DNA of 64,000 bases from Billgrantia ethanolica (GTDB lineage: Bacteria > Pseudomonadota > Gammaproteobacteria > Pseudomonadales > Halomonadaceae): NCBI RefSeq assembly GCF_021404305.1, contig NZ_JABFTX010000001.1, positions 1,798,001-1,862,000 of the forward strand, in the 5' to 3' direction. Positions 47,852-56,903 of this stretch are shown piece after piece (position 1 is the first letter of the stretch; every line of letters begins with the position of its first letter). The position numbers and the translations under genes were made by a program. The notes beneath the pieces are model-generated. The model saw only the letters and a list, made by a program, of their open reading frames with translations, was not told the origin of the DNA and did no database searches.

Positions 47852-49761
47852 GAGTGGGTCTCCTTGGCCGTCATGCCATGTGCACCCGGGGCCTTCTCAG
47901 CGGCCGGAGCCGATGCCAGGCGCTGACGCCGCCGGGCGTAGAGCGCCACCAGCAGCAGCAATGCGCCGGTGGTGGTCAGCCAGCCGGGAATCAGCGCCAG
48001 GCCCACCACCAGCCCCAAGCCCGCCACATCGAGCAGCCGGCTGCCGGTGACGGCGACCCGCGACATCAGCGTGGCGAAGGCAAGCACGAACACCACGCCC
48101 TGGGAACTGGCCAGCAGAATGTCGATGGCGCTGCCGAAGCCGGCCAGGGCGGGATAGATCAGCAGCAGGAACGGGATCACATAGATCGCCGCCGCCAGGC
48201 GCACTGCCTCTCCCGCCGCCGGCAGCCAGTTGGTACCGGCGATGCCCGCCGCGACGAATACCGCCACGCACACCGGCGGCGTGATCACCGACAGGGTGGC
48301 GAAGTAGAACACGAACAGGTGGGCGATCAGCGGTTCGACGCCGATACTGGTGAGCGCAGGGGCAAGCACCGAGGCCACCAGCACGTAGGCCGCCGTGGTG
48401 GGAATGCCCATGCCCAGGATCAGACACACGCCGCCGACGATGAAGGCCACCAGGAACAGCGACTGGCCGCCCACGTTGACGATCAGGCTGGCCAGGGTCA
48501 CGCCGATGCCGGTCATGCCGATCATCGCCACCAGCATCTGCGCGCCGGCCAGCAGCACGCCGATGATCACCATGCCCTTGCCGGCATCGATCAGCCCCGA
48601 GAGCAGCTTGCCGGCGATCTCGCGCAGCGGGGTGCGCGCCAGCAGGGCAAAGGGCACGAAGGTCAGTATGGTCATCAGAATGCCGTAGAAGGCCGACATC
48701 TGGATCGAGCGCCCGGAAAGCACGCCGTAGAAGAGCCCGCCCAGCGCCGCCAGGATGGGAATGATCCGCTCCGGGCGCAGCACCTCGGGCCAGGTGGGCA
48801 GCTCCTCGTCGGGCACCACCTGCAGGTTGCGCCGCCGCGCCACCAGATGAATGGTCAGGAACACGCCGAGATAGAACAGGATGGCCGGCAGCAGCGCCGC
48901 CAGGGCGATGCGTAGGTAACTCTCGCCGAGAATCTCGGCCATGATGAAGGCCGCCGCACCAAGGATCGGCGGCGCGATCTGCCCGCCGGTGGAGGCCACC
49001 GCCTCCACCCCCGAAGCGAAGGGCGCCGGGTACTTGAGGCGTTTCATCATCGGAATGGTGAAGTTGCCGGTGGTGGCCACGTTGGCCACGGCGCTGCCGC
49101 TGACCATGCCGAACAGCCCCGAGGCCACGGTGGCCACCTTGGCCGCGCCGCCCGGCGAGCGCCCGCTGATGCGCAGCGCCAGGTCCATGAAGGTCTGGCC
49201 GCCGCCGGTGTGCAGCAGCAGGCAGCCGAACAGCACGAAGGCGGCGATGGTGGTGGCGGCCACGCCCACCAGCATGCCCCACACGCCGAGATCGCCGAGA
49301 TAGAGGGTCTCGGTAATGTAATAAAGATCGAAGCCGCGGTGCCCCAGCGGCCCGGGAATCGCCGCGCCGAGCCAGGCGTAGGCCAGGCCCGCCAGCACCA
49401 GCAGCGGGAAGATCACGCCGATGGCGCGCCGCGACAGCTCCAGCACCGCCACCACCAGCACGGCGGTGAACAGCATGTCCCGCGGCGTGGCCCAGGGCAG
49501 CTCGACCAGAATGCGCTCATAGTTCATCACCACGTAGCCGCAGGCCAGCACCACGCCGGCTGCCAGCCCCAGGTCGCAGGCCAGCCCCAGCGGGCGCCAG
49601 CGCTTTCCCGCGCCCAGCGGATAGAGTGTCAGCCCCAGCAGGATCACCAGCGCAAGAAAGATGCCCCTCTGCACCATGCTCTCGAAGGGGCCGGTCGCCG
49701 AGGTGTAGAGGATCAGCCCGCCCAGCAAGAGGGCCAGCAGTTTGGTCAGGTTCTCGCGCAT
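47848..49761 (-). CDS. TRAP transporter fused permease (DctMQ, TAXI type)
   Basis: Inner-membrane protein of 637 aa combining a four-helix Q part (about 1-120) and a twelve-helix M part. Family stretches include SGSAVANVATTGNFTIPMMKR, STGGQIAPPILGAAAFIMAE and GMGIPTTAAYVLVA. Works with the TAXI-family binding protein encoded just upstream in a sodium- or proton-driven uptake. Substrate unknown; coupled to AtuA-like genes, so a branched or terpenoid carboxylate is a reasonable guess. Confidence 0.93.
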   Translation of the reverse strand: MRENLTKLLALLLGGLILYTSATGPFESMVQRGIFLALVILLGLTLYPLGAGKRWRPLGLACDLGLAAGVVLACGYVVMNYERILVELPWATPRDMLFTAVLVVAVLELSRRAIGVIFPLLVLAGLAYAWLGAAIPGPLGHRGFDLYYITETLYLGDLGVWGMLVGVAATTIAAFVLFGCLLLHTGGGQTFMDLALRISGRSPGGAAKVATVASGLFGMVSGSAVANVATTGNFTIPMMKRLKYPAPFASGVEAVASTGGQIAPPILGAAAFIMAEILGESYLRIALAALLPAILFYLGVFLTIHLVARRRNLQVVPDEELPTWPEVLRPERIIPILAALGGLFYGVLSGRSIQMSAFYGILMTILTFVPFALLARTPLREIAGKLLSGLIDAGKGMVIIGVLLAGAQMLVAMIGMTGIGVTLASLIVNVGGQSLFLVAFIVGGVCLILGMGIPTTAAYVLVASVLAPALTSIGVEPLIAHLFVFYFATLSVITPPVCVAVFVAAGIAGTNWLPAAGEAVRLAAAIYVIPFLLLIYPALAGFGSAIDILLASSQGVVFVLAFATLMSRVAVTGSRLLDVAGLGLVVGLALIPGWLTTTGALLLLVALYARRRQRLASAPAAEKAPGAHGMTAKETHS

Positions 49762-49782
49762 GGCAATCGTCTCCCCTGGCCG

Positions 49783-50757
49783 TTACTCGACGGGCCGCAG
49801 CGCGTCGGGAATCTCCAGGCCCTGCTCCTCGAAGTAGCGGGCCGCCCCGGCGTGCAACGGCACGGTGCCCACTTCCAGCGTCATCTTCGCCAGGTCGGCG
49901 TCGCGCACCGCGGAGAAGGCGTTGGCCTGGGGCTCGGGGTTCTCCATCACCGCCTTGACGATCTGATAGGCGGTCTCCTCGTCGAGGTCCGGGTGGGCGT
50001 GTACGGCTACGCCGAAGGCCCAGGTGGTGTAAGCCGGAATGCCATCGCCGGCGCCCTCGGGCACGTCGACGATGGCCACGTCGGGCATTTCCTCGCGCAG
50101 CGTGTCGGCCTGCTCGTCGGTAAGCGAGATCACGCTGATCGGGGTGAAAGTGGCGATATCCATACTCGAACCGTCGAGGCGGTTGCCGACGCCGGACTTG
50201 GCCGAGCCCATTACCCGACCATCCTTCATCGCATCGACGATGTCGGTGGTGGAGCCGCGCACATAGTTGGGCGAGATGCCCAGGGTGCGCATCACCGCCT
50301 CGGTGGTCTTCTCGGTGGCAGAGCCGGTGATGCCCGGATTGAAGCGCACGCCCTCCAGCTCATCGAGGGTGGAAACGCCGGCATCCTGACGCATCACCAC
50401 ATTCTGCGGGGCGACGGTATAGACCCACAGCAGGCGACTGTCGACAGGTCGACCGTCGAAGTCTTCCTGACCGGCATAGGCGTGATAGCCGGTGTTGGTG
50501 GTGACCAGGCCCATGTCGATCTGATTGCGGCTCAGGCGGCGCAGGTTGTCGACGGTGGCGCCGGTTTCCGCCACCGAGGCGCTCACGCCCTCGACCTGGC
50601 TGTTGATGATCTGGTTGACGGCGACGAAGTAGCCGTAGTGGCTCGACGAGCTGGAGGTCGAGCCGATCAGCAGGCGCTCGTTGGCTTGTGCCATGCCCGC
50701 AGTGAGAAAGGTGGCGCTGGCGGCGGCGGCCAGCAGGGTCTTCAGCGTTGGCTTCAT
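49783..50757 (-). CDS. TAXI family TRAP transporter substrate-binding protein
   Basis: Periplasmic binding protein of 324 aa. Signal peptide to about residue 26 (ends QANE). The TAXI start RLLIGSTSSSSSHYGYFVAVNQIIN and central QIDMGLVTTNTGYHAY, GVRFNPGITGSATEKTT are typical. ATG 50757 has AAGGAG 9 bp upstream; the open frame to 50820 adds a non-signal leader. First gene of the four-gene TRAP-AtuA operon; divergent from a LysR gene. Confidence 0.92.
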   Translation of the reverse strand: MKPTLKTLLAAAASATFLTAGMAQANERLLIGSTSSSSSHYGYFVAVNQIINSQVEGVSASVAETGATVDNLRRLSRNQIDMGLVTTNTGYHAYAGQEDFDGRPVDSRLLWVYTVAPQNVVMRQDAGVSTLDELEGVRFNPGITGSATEKTTEAVMRTLGISPNYVRGSTTDIVDAMKDGRVMGSAKSGVGNRLDGSSMDIATFTPISVISLTDEQADTLREEMPDVAIVDVPEGAGDGIPAYTTWAFGVAVHAHPDLDEETAYQIVKAVMENPEPQANAFSAVRDADLAKMTLEVGTVPLHAGAARYFEEQGLEIPDALRPVE

Positions 50758-50888
50758 GAGTGGCTCCTTGGGCCCGGCTTGCGGGCTTGTTCTTGTCGTG
50801 TTGCAGGTGGGTTTCCCCATGAAGCAGCTTGGATTGGCGTATCTGTTTTGTATATTGAATTGTTTTTAAATTGTGTTTTACTTTCTAA
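50758..50888. promoter_or_regulatory. Divergent promoter region of TRAP-AtuA operon and LysR gene
   Basis: 131 bp, the right half distinctly AT-rich (50843-50886). LysR-type T-N11-A sites are expected here; several TTG/CAA-rich halves are possible, none clear enough to call. Confidence 0.4.
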
Positions 50889-51788
50889 ATGAGACCCAGC
50901 ATCAAGCAGCTGCGCGCCTTCGTCGCCGTGGCCCAATCGAGCAGCCTGGCCGAAGCCAGCGAGCGCATTCACCTCTCCCAGCCGGCGATCTCCATCGCCC
51001 TGCGCAAGCTGGAAGAGGCGGTGGGCGGCGCGCTGTTCTCGCGCACCACGCGCCAGCTCAGCCTGACCCCGGAGGGCGAGGCCTTCCTGCCGGTGGCGGT
51101 GCGCCTGCTCAACGACTGGTCCGAGGCCTTCGAGGATCTGGAGGAGCGCTTTTCCAAGCAACGCGGCAAGGTCACCGTGGCCGCCCTGCCCACCCTGGCG
51201 GCGGGCCTGCTGCCGGGCATCATCGCCGCCTTCCACGCCCGCTATCCGCGCATCAACCTGAGTCTGCACGACGTGCTGGCCGAGCAGGTCAGTCAGATGG
51301 TGCGTGAGGGGCGCGCCGACCTGGGCCTTTCCGTGGCGCCCCACGACACCGAGGAGCTGGCCTTCGAGCCGGTGCTGATGGACCGCTACGTGGCGGTGTG
51401 TCCCAGCGGCCACCCGCTGCTGGAACATGAAAGCCTGGCCTGGCGACAGCTGGCCGGTCATCCGTTCATCGGCATCAACCGTCTCTCCAGCTCGCGCCAG
51501 GAGATCGACCGCATCATGGCCGAGGTGGGCGAGCCGCTGGAGATCCTCTGCGACGCCAGCCAGATCGCCACCGTGGGTCGCATGGTCGCCGCCGGGCTCG
51601 GCATCAGCGTGCTACCGCGGCTCAGCTTCCGTCAGATTGCCACCCAGGGCATCGAGTACCGGCCGTTGACGACGCCGGACGTGGAAAGGCCGCTGGGTAT
51701 CGTCATTCGTCACCGTCACCCGCTCTCGGCCGCCGCCGCCGCGCTGCGCGCTCTGATTCAGCAGACGACCTTGGATCTAGGCGGCTAG
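50889..51788 (+). CDS. LysR family transcriptional regulator
   Basis: Regulator of 299 aa with N-terminal wHTH (IKQLRAFVAVAQSSSLAEASERIHLSQPAISIALRKLEEAVGG) and a periplasmic-binding-like effector domain. It is divergent from the TAXI-TRAP-AtuA operon and probably its activator, responding to the imported compound or a breakdown product. It resembles the CbbR/CysB-like general group; I cannot place it more closely. Confidence 0.9.
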   Translation: MRPSIKQLRAFVAVAQSSSLAEASERIHLSQPAISIALRKLEEAVGGALFSRTTRQLSLTPEGEAFLPVAVRLLNDWSEAFEDLEERFSKQRGKVTVAALPTLAAGLLPGIIAAFHARYPRINLSLHDVLAEQVSQMVREGRADLGLSVAPHDTEELAFEPVLMDRYVAVCPSGHPLLEHESLAWRQLAGHPFIGINRLSSSRQEIDRIMAEVGEPLEILCDASQIATVGRMVAAGLGISVLPRLSFRQIATQGIEYRPLTTPDVERPLGIVIRHRHPLSAAAAALRALIQQTTLDLGG

Positions 51789-51842
51789 CGTTTTGCAAGC
51801 GGCTATCCTGTGAAAACGACACCTGTCCTGCAGGAGCTGCAC

Positions 51843-52955
51843 GTGGCCGAGCCCAACAGCGTCATCGCCTTTTATGACGAGCGTGTCCTGTCCCACCAGC
51901 CGGATGGCGAAGCCTCCTTCCTGCCCGGCCGCATGGACCGCCGCATCCGCCAACTGCTCGCGTCGCTCAATGTTCCCTGGAAGTATCCGGAACACGCCGG
52001 GCGGCTGGGTGCCATTCTCAACCTGCTAGAGCTCGAACCGATCCCCGGCCTGCGCTTCAAGAGCGGCAAGCCAGCGATCAGGGAGCAGTTGGGACGCGTT
52101 CATACTAGCTCCTACCTGGACCACATCTACGAGTTGCGCGGTAAGAACGCCTGGCTAGACGTGGACACGACGGCGGTCTCCGCCGGCAGCGTCGACGCGG
52201 CTGAGGTCGCCGCCGGCACGACCATCGCAGCGGTAGAAGCCGTCATGCAGGGGCGAAGCAAAAGTGCCTTCGCCCTGGTTCGACCACCCGGCCATCACGC
52301 CGAACCCGTCCGTGCCCGTGGCTTCTGCCTGTTCAACAACGTGGCGGTGGCCGCGGCTCATGCCAGGGCCGAGCTGGGCTGCGAACGCGTACTGATCGTC
52401 GACTGGGATGCTCATCACGCCAACGGTACCCAGGATATCTTCTGGGCCGACCCTGACGTCATGCTCTTCGACATACACCGCGCCTCTCCCTTCTACCCCG
52501 GTACCGGTAACCTCGAGGATGTCGGGGTGGGCCTCGGAGAAGGCACCACCGTCAATGTGCCCATGCCGGCAGGCGCCGGCGATCGGGCCTACCTCAGAGC
52601 TTTCGAGGACATCCTCATCCCCGCTGCAGACTGGTTCCAGCCGGACCTGATTCTGGTATCGGCCGGCTTCGACCCCCACCCTTTCGATCTGGCGCTCAAC
52701 GTCTCCTACGAGGGATTTGCCGCCATGACGAGCATGCTGCAGGTGCTGGCCAAAAAACACTGTGATGGCCGGCTGGTCTTCGTGCTGGAAGGCGGCTATC
52801 ACCTGCTCTCGCTGTCACGGGGGGTGAGGACGGTACTGGAGGTGCTAGCCGGCGCAGCCGCCCCCGAACCCGGGTTCATCGGCGTTGCCGAGGCCAAGGC
52901 AGCGGCGGACTTTCACCGTCGCGCCTTCGTCGCCGATGACCCCGACGCTCAATAA
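51843..52955 (+). CDS. Histone deacetylase-like amidohydrolase (acetylpolyamine amidohydrolase type)
   Basis: Zinc hydrolase of 370 aa of the arginase/deacetylase fold. The active-site His pair is in LVRPPGHHAEP, the metal Asp/His in VDWDAHHANGTQDIFW, a second Asp in VSAGFDPHP, and the transition-state residue in EGGYHL. Bacterial members deacetylate polyamines or small amides. GTG at 51843 has AGGAG 6 bp upstream and is preferred over GTG 51810. Ends overlapping the convergent PLD gene by 7 bp. Confidence 0.88.
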   Translation: MAEPNSVIAFYDERVLSHQPDGEASFLPGRMDRRIRQLLASLNVPWKYPEHAGRLGAILNLLELEPIPGLRFKSGKPAIREQLGRVHTSSYLDHIYELRGKNAWLDVDTTAVSAGSVDAAEVAAGTTIAAVEAVMQGRSKSAFALVRPPGHHAEPVRARGFCLFNNVAVAAAHARAELGCERVLIVDWDAHHANGTQDIFWADPDVMLFDIHRASPFYPGTGNLEDVGVGLGEGTTVNVPMPAGAGDRAYLRAFEDILIPAADWFQPDLILVSAGFDPHPFDLALNVSYEGFAAMTSMLQVLAKKHCDGRLVFVLEGGYHLLSLSRGVRTVLEVLAGAAAPEPGFIGVAEAKAAADFHRRAFVADDPDAQ

Positions 52956-54238
52956 TGCGCCCCAGCGATCATGCTCACCCAGCCCGCCAGGCGTTTGTGC
53001 CAAGGGCGCTCTTCCCAACGCTCGACGGTATAGCGAATGGCATCGTCGAGATCGTCCTCGACCAGCCCGCGCACGTAGCGGGCGAAGTCCTCGTCGTAGA
53101 CGTTGACGTTGCCCTCCTTGTTGATGCGAAACGAGCGATTGTCGATGTTGGTGGAGCCGATACTGGCCCAGCGGTCGTCGACGCTGATCAGCTTGGCGTG
53201 GTACATGGAGGGCTGATACTCGTAGATCTCCACACCCGCCTCCAGCATCGGACGCCAGCGATTCACCGAGGCGTGCCTGACGAAGCCGTAATCGATGCTG
53301 TCGCCGGGCACCAGAATCCGCACCTCCACCCCTCGCTCTGCGGCTTCGATCAGGGCATCGAGGAAGCTGGGATCGGGATAGAAATAGGCCGAAGAGATGG
53401 TAATACGCTCTCTGGCGGCGGCAATGGCGTACTTGAACATCATGCGTATGCGATGCATGCCTTCACGAGGCTTGCTACTGACCATCTGCATGAGCAGCTC
53501 GCCCCGGGGTTCGAGCTCGGGGAAGTAGTCGTCGCCATGCAGCAGCTCCCCGCTCGCCTCGAGCCAGACCTCGACGAAGGCCGCCTGCATGTTGCCCACC
53601 AAGGGTCCGGTAATGCGGAAGTGATGGTCGCGGTAACCCGGAGCATCATCGTCCGGCAGCCAGCTGTCGGTGACGTTGGCGCCCCCGGTAAAGCCGATTT
53701 CGCCATCGACGACGAGCAGCTTGCGGTGGGTGCGGTGATTGAACCGCGGAAGCTGATACCAGGAGGGCTCGCGCCAGCGAATCACCTCCACCCCCGCCTC
53801 TGCCATGCGCTCGAGATGCTCCTCCTCGGCGGGCATGGTACCCACGTAGTCGAGCAACGCGCGCACGGCCACGCCCCGTTCGGCCGCCTCGGCCAGCGCG
53901 TCGGCGAAGGCCGCCGCCGCCCTGTCGCCGAAGAATTCGAAAACCTCGAAGTTGATGGAGTCTTGCGCCTCAGCGATGGCGTCGAGCTTGGCCGCGTAGA
54001 TCGCCTCGCCGCCCTCGATGTGCTCGATGTGATTTCCCCCGACCAGGGGATGCGGAAGAATATGCTCCAGCGTCCTGAGGAAGCGTGGGTCATCCAGGCC
54101 ATACTCCACGACCACGGGTTCGACCAGACGCTTGGGCATGGGGGTCAGGTTGGAAAGCAAGACATTTCCGGCAGCAAAAAGGATCGCTACCGAAAGCGCG
54201 GTGCCCCCAATCCACTTGAGCTTCGTGCGTCGCTTCAA
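52949..54238 (-). CDS. Phospholipase D family cardiolipin synthase
   Basis: Membrane-associated enzyme of 429 aa with an N-terminal hydrophobic anchor (about 10-30). Two HKD motifs are intact: HRKLLVVDGEIGFTGGAN near residue 180 and HAKLISVDDRWASIGSTN near 350. It would transfer phosphatidyl groups between phosphatidylglycerol molecules; ClsB/ClsC-like relatives are similar in length. No lipid genes adjoin. Confidence 0.9.
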   Translation of the reverse strand: MKRRTKLKWIGGTALSVAILFAAGNVLLSNLTPMPKRLVEPVVVEYGLDDPRFLRTLEHILPHPLVGGNHIEHIEGGEAIYAAKLDAIAEAQDSINFEVFEFFGDRAAAAFADALAEAAERGVAVRALLDYVGTMPAEEEHLERMAEAGVEVIRWREPSWYQLPRFNHRTHRKLLVVDGEIGFTGGANVTDSWLPDDDAPGYRDHHFRITGPLVGNMQAAFVEVWLEASGELLHGDDYFPELEPRGELLMQMVSSKPREGMHRIRMMFKYAIAAARERITISSAYFYPDPSFLDALIEAAERGVEVRILVPGDSIDYGFVRHASVNRWRPMLEAGVEIYEYQPSMYHAKLISVDDRWASIGSTNIDNRSFRINKEGNVNVYDEDFARYVRGLVEDDLDDAIRYTVERWEERPWHKRLAGWVSMIAGAHY

Positions 54239-54423
54239 TGTGCCGCCTCCCTGGCATCACTTGACTCCCCACACCGTAGCAAATTTTCCCCTCTCACCGC
54301 TCGCCGGGCTGCGTTGGACGTGCAGGCATTCAGCGTGTAAAGGACATGAGTGGCCTGGTGCCGGTATGGCTACACTGCTGGAGTCGGTAACCCTTTCCGT
54401 CGTGGAACAGCAGGAGAAAACGG

Positions 54424-54846
54424 ATGAAGGATGGAATGAATGCACGCGGCAGTTGCTTGTGCGGTGCCGTCAACATAACGGTCGCCACCCATAAGCAGAA
54501 TGTCGGCGCCTGCCACTGCAGCATGTGCCGCATCTGGGGCGGCGGACCGCTGCTGGCACTGGAGTCGGTCAGCGAGGTCGAGATCGAAGGCGAGGACAAC
54601 GTAACGGTCTTCTCCTCCTCGGAATGGGCGGAGCGGGGTTTCTGCAAACGCTGCGGCACCCACCTCTTCTACCGGCTCAAGACCGGCGATCACTATGCCA
54701 TTCCGGTGGGCCTGGTGGATGGCGGCGAAGCCTGGACCTTCGACAGCCAGATCTTCATCGACCAAAAGCCCGAGTACTACCGTTTCGCCAACGAGACCCA
54801 CAACATGACCGGCCAGGAAGTCTTCGATGCCTATCAGGGCAGCTGA
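54424..54846 (+). CDS. GFA family (CENP-V/GFA zinc-binding) protein
   Basis: Zinc protein of 140 aa related to the glutathione-dependent formaldehyde-activating enzyme. Cysteines are in the expected order: CxCG (11, 13), CHCSMC (30-35), and FCKRCGTH. Family members bind zinc, some with glutathione; the function in this group is mostly unknown. AGGAG lies 7 bp before the start. Confidence 0.9.
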   Translation: MKDGMNARGSCLCGAVNITVATHKQNVGACHCSMCRIWGGGPLLALESVSEVEIEGEDNVTVFSSSEWAERGFCKRCGTHLFYRLKTGDHYAIPVGLVDGGEAWTFDSQIFIDQKPEYYRFANETHNMTGQEVFDAYQGS

Positions 54847-54938
54847 AACTTGCTACATTCGGCAACGCCCCTGATTAAGGAATTGCTCTACAGTATCCAG
54901 GCGATGCCAAGACCCCAACCCCAGACAAGGAGCTGCCC

Positions 54939-55424
54939 ATGCCCATCTCGGTAGGCGACAAGATCCCTGACGTCACTCTCAAGACCGTAGGGCCCGACGG
55001 CCCCGAGGATATCTCCACGAGCGACATCTTCAGCGGCAAGCGCGTCGTGCTGTTTGGCGTACCCGGCGCTTTCACCCCAGGCTGTTCGAATACCCACATG
55101 CCGGGCTTCGTGATCAAGGCCGACAAGGTGCTGGAAAAAGTGGATACGCTGGCCTGCATGTCGGTCAACGACGCCTTCGTGATGCGCGCTTGGCAGAAGG
55201 ATCAGAACGCCCAGGCGATTCTGATGCTGGCCGACGGCAACGCCGAGCTGACCCGTGCCCTGGGCATGGAGAAAGACGCCAGCGGCGCCGGCATGGGCAT
55301 TCGCAGCCTGCGCTTCGCGCTGATCGCCGAGGACGGTGTGGTCAGCTACGTGGGTGTCGATACCGAGCGTGGCGTGGTCGACAAGAGCAGCGTCGATACC
55401 ATTCTCCAACACCTGCCGAGCTGA
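54939..55424 (+). CDS. Peroxiredoxin (Prx5 type)
   Basis: Thiol peroxidase of 161 aa reducing hydrogen peroxide and organic peroxides. The peroxidatic Cys49 lies in PGAFTPGCSNTHMPGF, the Prx5 signature with Pro, Thr and Cys conserved; the partner Arg is downstream in GMGIRSLRFALI. A second Cys is near residue 73. AAGGAG precedes the start. Single gene upstream of a response regulator. Confidence 0.93.
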   Translation: MPISVGDKIPDVTLKTVGPDGPEDISTSDIFSGKRVVLFGVPGAFTPGCSNTHMPGFVIKADKVLEKVDTLACMSVNDAFVMRAWQKDQNAQAILMLADGNAELTRALGMEKDASGAGMGIRSLRFALIAEDGVVSYVGVDTERGVVDKSSVDTILQHLPS

Positions 55425-55511
55425 GCGCCCTAAAGCTTCCCGCCCATCCGCCGATAACCCTAAATAAAGCCGAATGCGGCAAAGTTTGTCACCAGGGTGG
55501 GGGGAAGCTGC

Positions 55512-56873
55512 TTGGACGACTCGATAGGCGACGTAGAACATCAGCCGGCGCAGACACTGGCTCAGTCAGATCCCGAGCCGGCAACACTGCTGCTGGTCAT
55601 CGAAGACCCAGAGACACTATCGCAACTCTCTGAGATGGCGGAGCAGGTGGGCTTTCACGTCCTGCGAGCGGTAAGCATGAAGGACGCAGTGGCCACTCTG
55701 GAGCTTGAACCCGTCGATCTGGTGCTATGCGACGCGAGTACGTCCGGCCATGATGGACACACAGGGCTGGGGCTCATCCAGGCACGTTGGCCGGACAGTA
55801 TCCGTCTGCTCCTGATCGATGTCGCCACCGGCCTCGATGAGGCACTCCGCACCATCGATGAAGGGGGGGTCTACGGCTGTATCCTCAAGCCTTGGGACGC
55901 GGACAGACTCCGCCGGCTACTTCGCCGGTCGCTGGAAGAACTTGGCGCCCGGCGCGAACGGCTGCAGCACGAGGCATCGCTGCAGGTTCAGAACGAGAAC
56001 TTGCTCGCACTCAACACCACGCTGGAACAACGCATCGAGGCAACCCAGCAAGAGCTCAAGCAAACATCCGACATGCTGGAGAAGGCGTACGATGAGCTGC
56101 TTCACATCCATGTGACGACAGCGCGCGTGATAGCCGACCTTCTCCAGCAGCGACTGCCGCGTCATCTGCAGACGAACGACCAGGTTTCCGCCCTGATCAC
56201 GGCGTTCTGCGAGACACACGCACTCGATCATACGCTGCAGCACGACCTGGAGCTGGCAGCGGCCCTCTATAACATGGGCAAGCTCACCTGGGACGACCAT
56301 TTGCTTGTCACACCCTCCGAGCAGCTGTCGGCCCAGGAGCGGACTACCTATCAGAGTTACCCGGCCAGCAGCGAGAGCCACTTGATGGCGATGGCGCAAC
56401 TGAAGCGAGCAGCCAAGATAGTGCGCCATCACCGCGAGCGCTGGAACGGCAGCGGTTTTCCCGATCGCCTCGAAGGCAATGCCATTCCTTATGGTTCACG
56501 CCTGCTGGGGCTGGCCGTGGACTTCATCGAGCTGCAGCGCGGCATGGTCCTGCCGCGCGAGGTTCCGCGCCCGCAAGCATTGGCGCTGCTGCGCAAGTTT
56601 GCCGGACGCATCTACGATCCCGATCTGTGCCACGATTTCGTCAAGCTGTGTGTCGAAAAGGCGCCAGACCTGCAGACCGGTGGCAAGGCGGTCATTTCGC
56701 TGGAAACCAGTCAGGTAAAGCCGGGCATGATCCTGGCCCAGGACATCTACTCCGCCAGCGGCATGCTGCTGCTGCACGAAGGCAAACGGCTCGACAAGCA
56801 CCTCATGGAGAAGCTCAAGAACTTCGAGGAAATAGAGGGGAGAAACTACACGGTACTGGTCTACCGTTCATGA
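55512..56873 (+). CDS. Response regulator with degenerate HD-GYP domain
   Basis: Protein of about 453 aa. Residues 25-145 are a REC domain with the acidic pair in VIEDPE, a phosphoacceptor Asp in DLVLCDAS and the Lys in CILKPWD. A coiled coil (about 145-195) leads to an HD-GYP-like domain. In it, the HD motif usually read as LHDIGK is LYNMGK: both metal-binding residues are replaced, while HHRERWNGSGFP (the GYP motif) remains. Phosphodiesterase activity is therefore doubtful. No ATG fits; TTG 55512 (preceded by GGGGGAAG) is preferred over GTG 55497. Confidence 0.85.
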   Translation: MDDSIGDVEHQPAQTLAQSDPEPATLLLVIEDPETLSQLSEMAEQVGFHVLRAVSMKDAVATLELEPVDLVLCDASTSGHDGHTGLGLIQARWPDSIRLLLIDVATGLDEALRTIDEGGVYGCILKPWDADRLRRLLRRSLEELGARRERLQHEASLQVQNENLLALNTTLEQRIEATQQELKQTSDMLEKAYDELLHIHVTTARVIADLLQQRLPRHLQTNDQVSALITAFCETHALDHTLQHDLELAAALYNMGKLTWDDHLLVTPSEQLSAQERTTYQSYPASSESHLMAMAQLKRAAKIVRHHRERWNGSGFPDRLEGNAIPYGSRLLGLAVDFIELQRGMVLPREVPRPQALALLRKFAGRIYDPDLCHDFVKLCVEKAPDLQTGGKAVISLETSQVKPGMILAQDIYSASGMLLLHEGKRLDKHLMEKLKNFEEIEGRNYTVLVYRS

Positions 56874-56875
56874 GT

Positions 56876-56900
56876 ACCCGGGCGCGACGAACGCCCGGGT
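56876..56900. terminator. Hairpin between convergent regulator and AI-2E transporter genes
   Basis: Nine-bp perfect stem ACCCGGGCG and complement, 7-nt loop, between the two stop codons. No clear T-run. Confidence 0.5.
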
Positions 56901-56903
56901 CGC

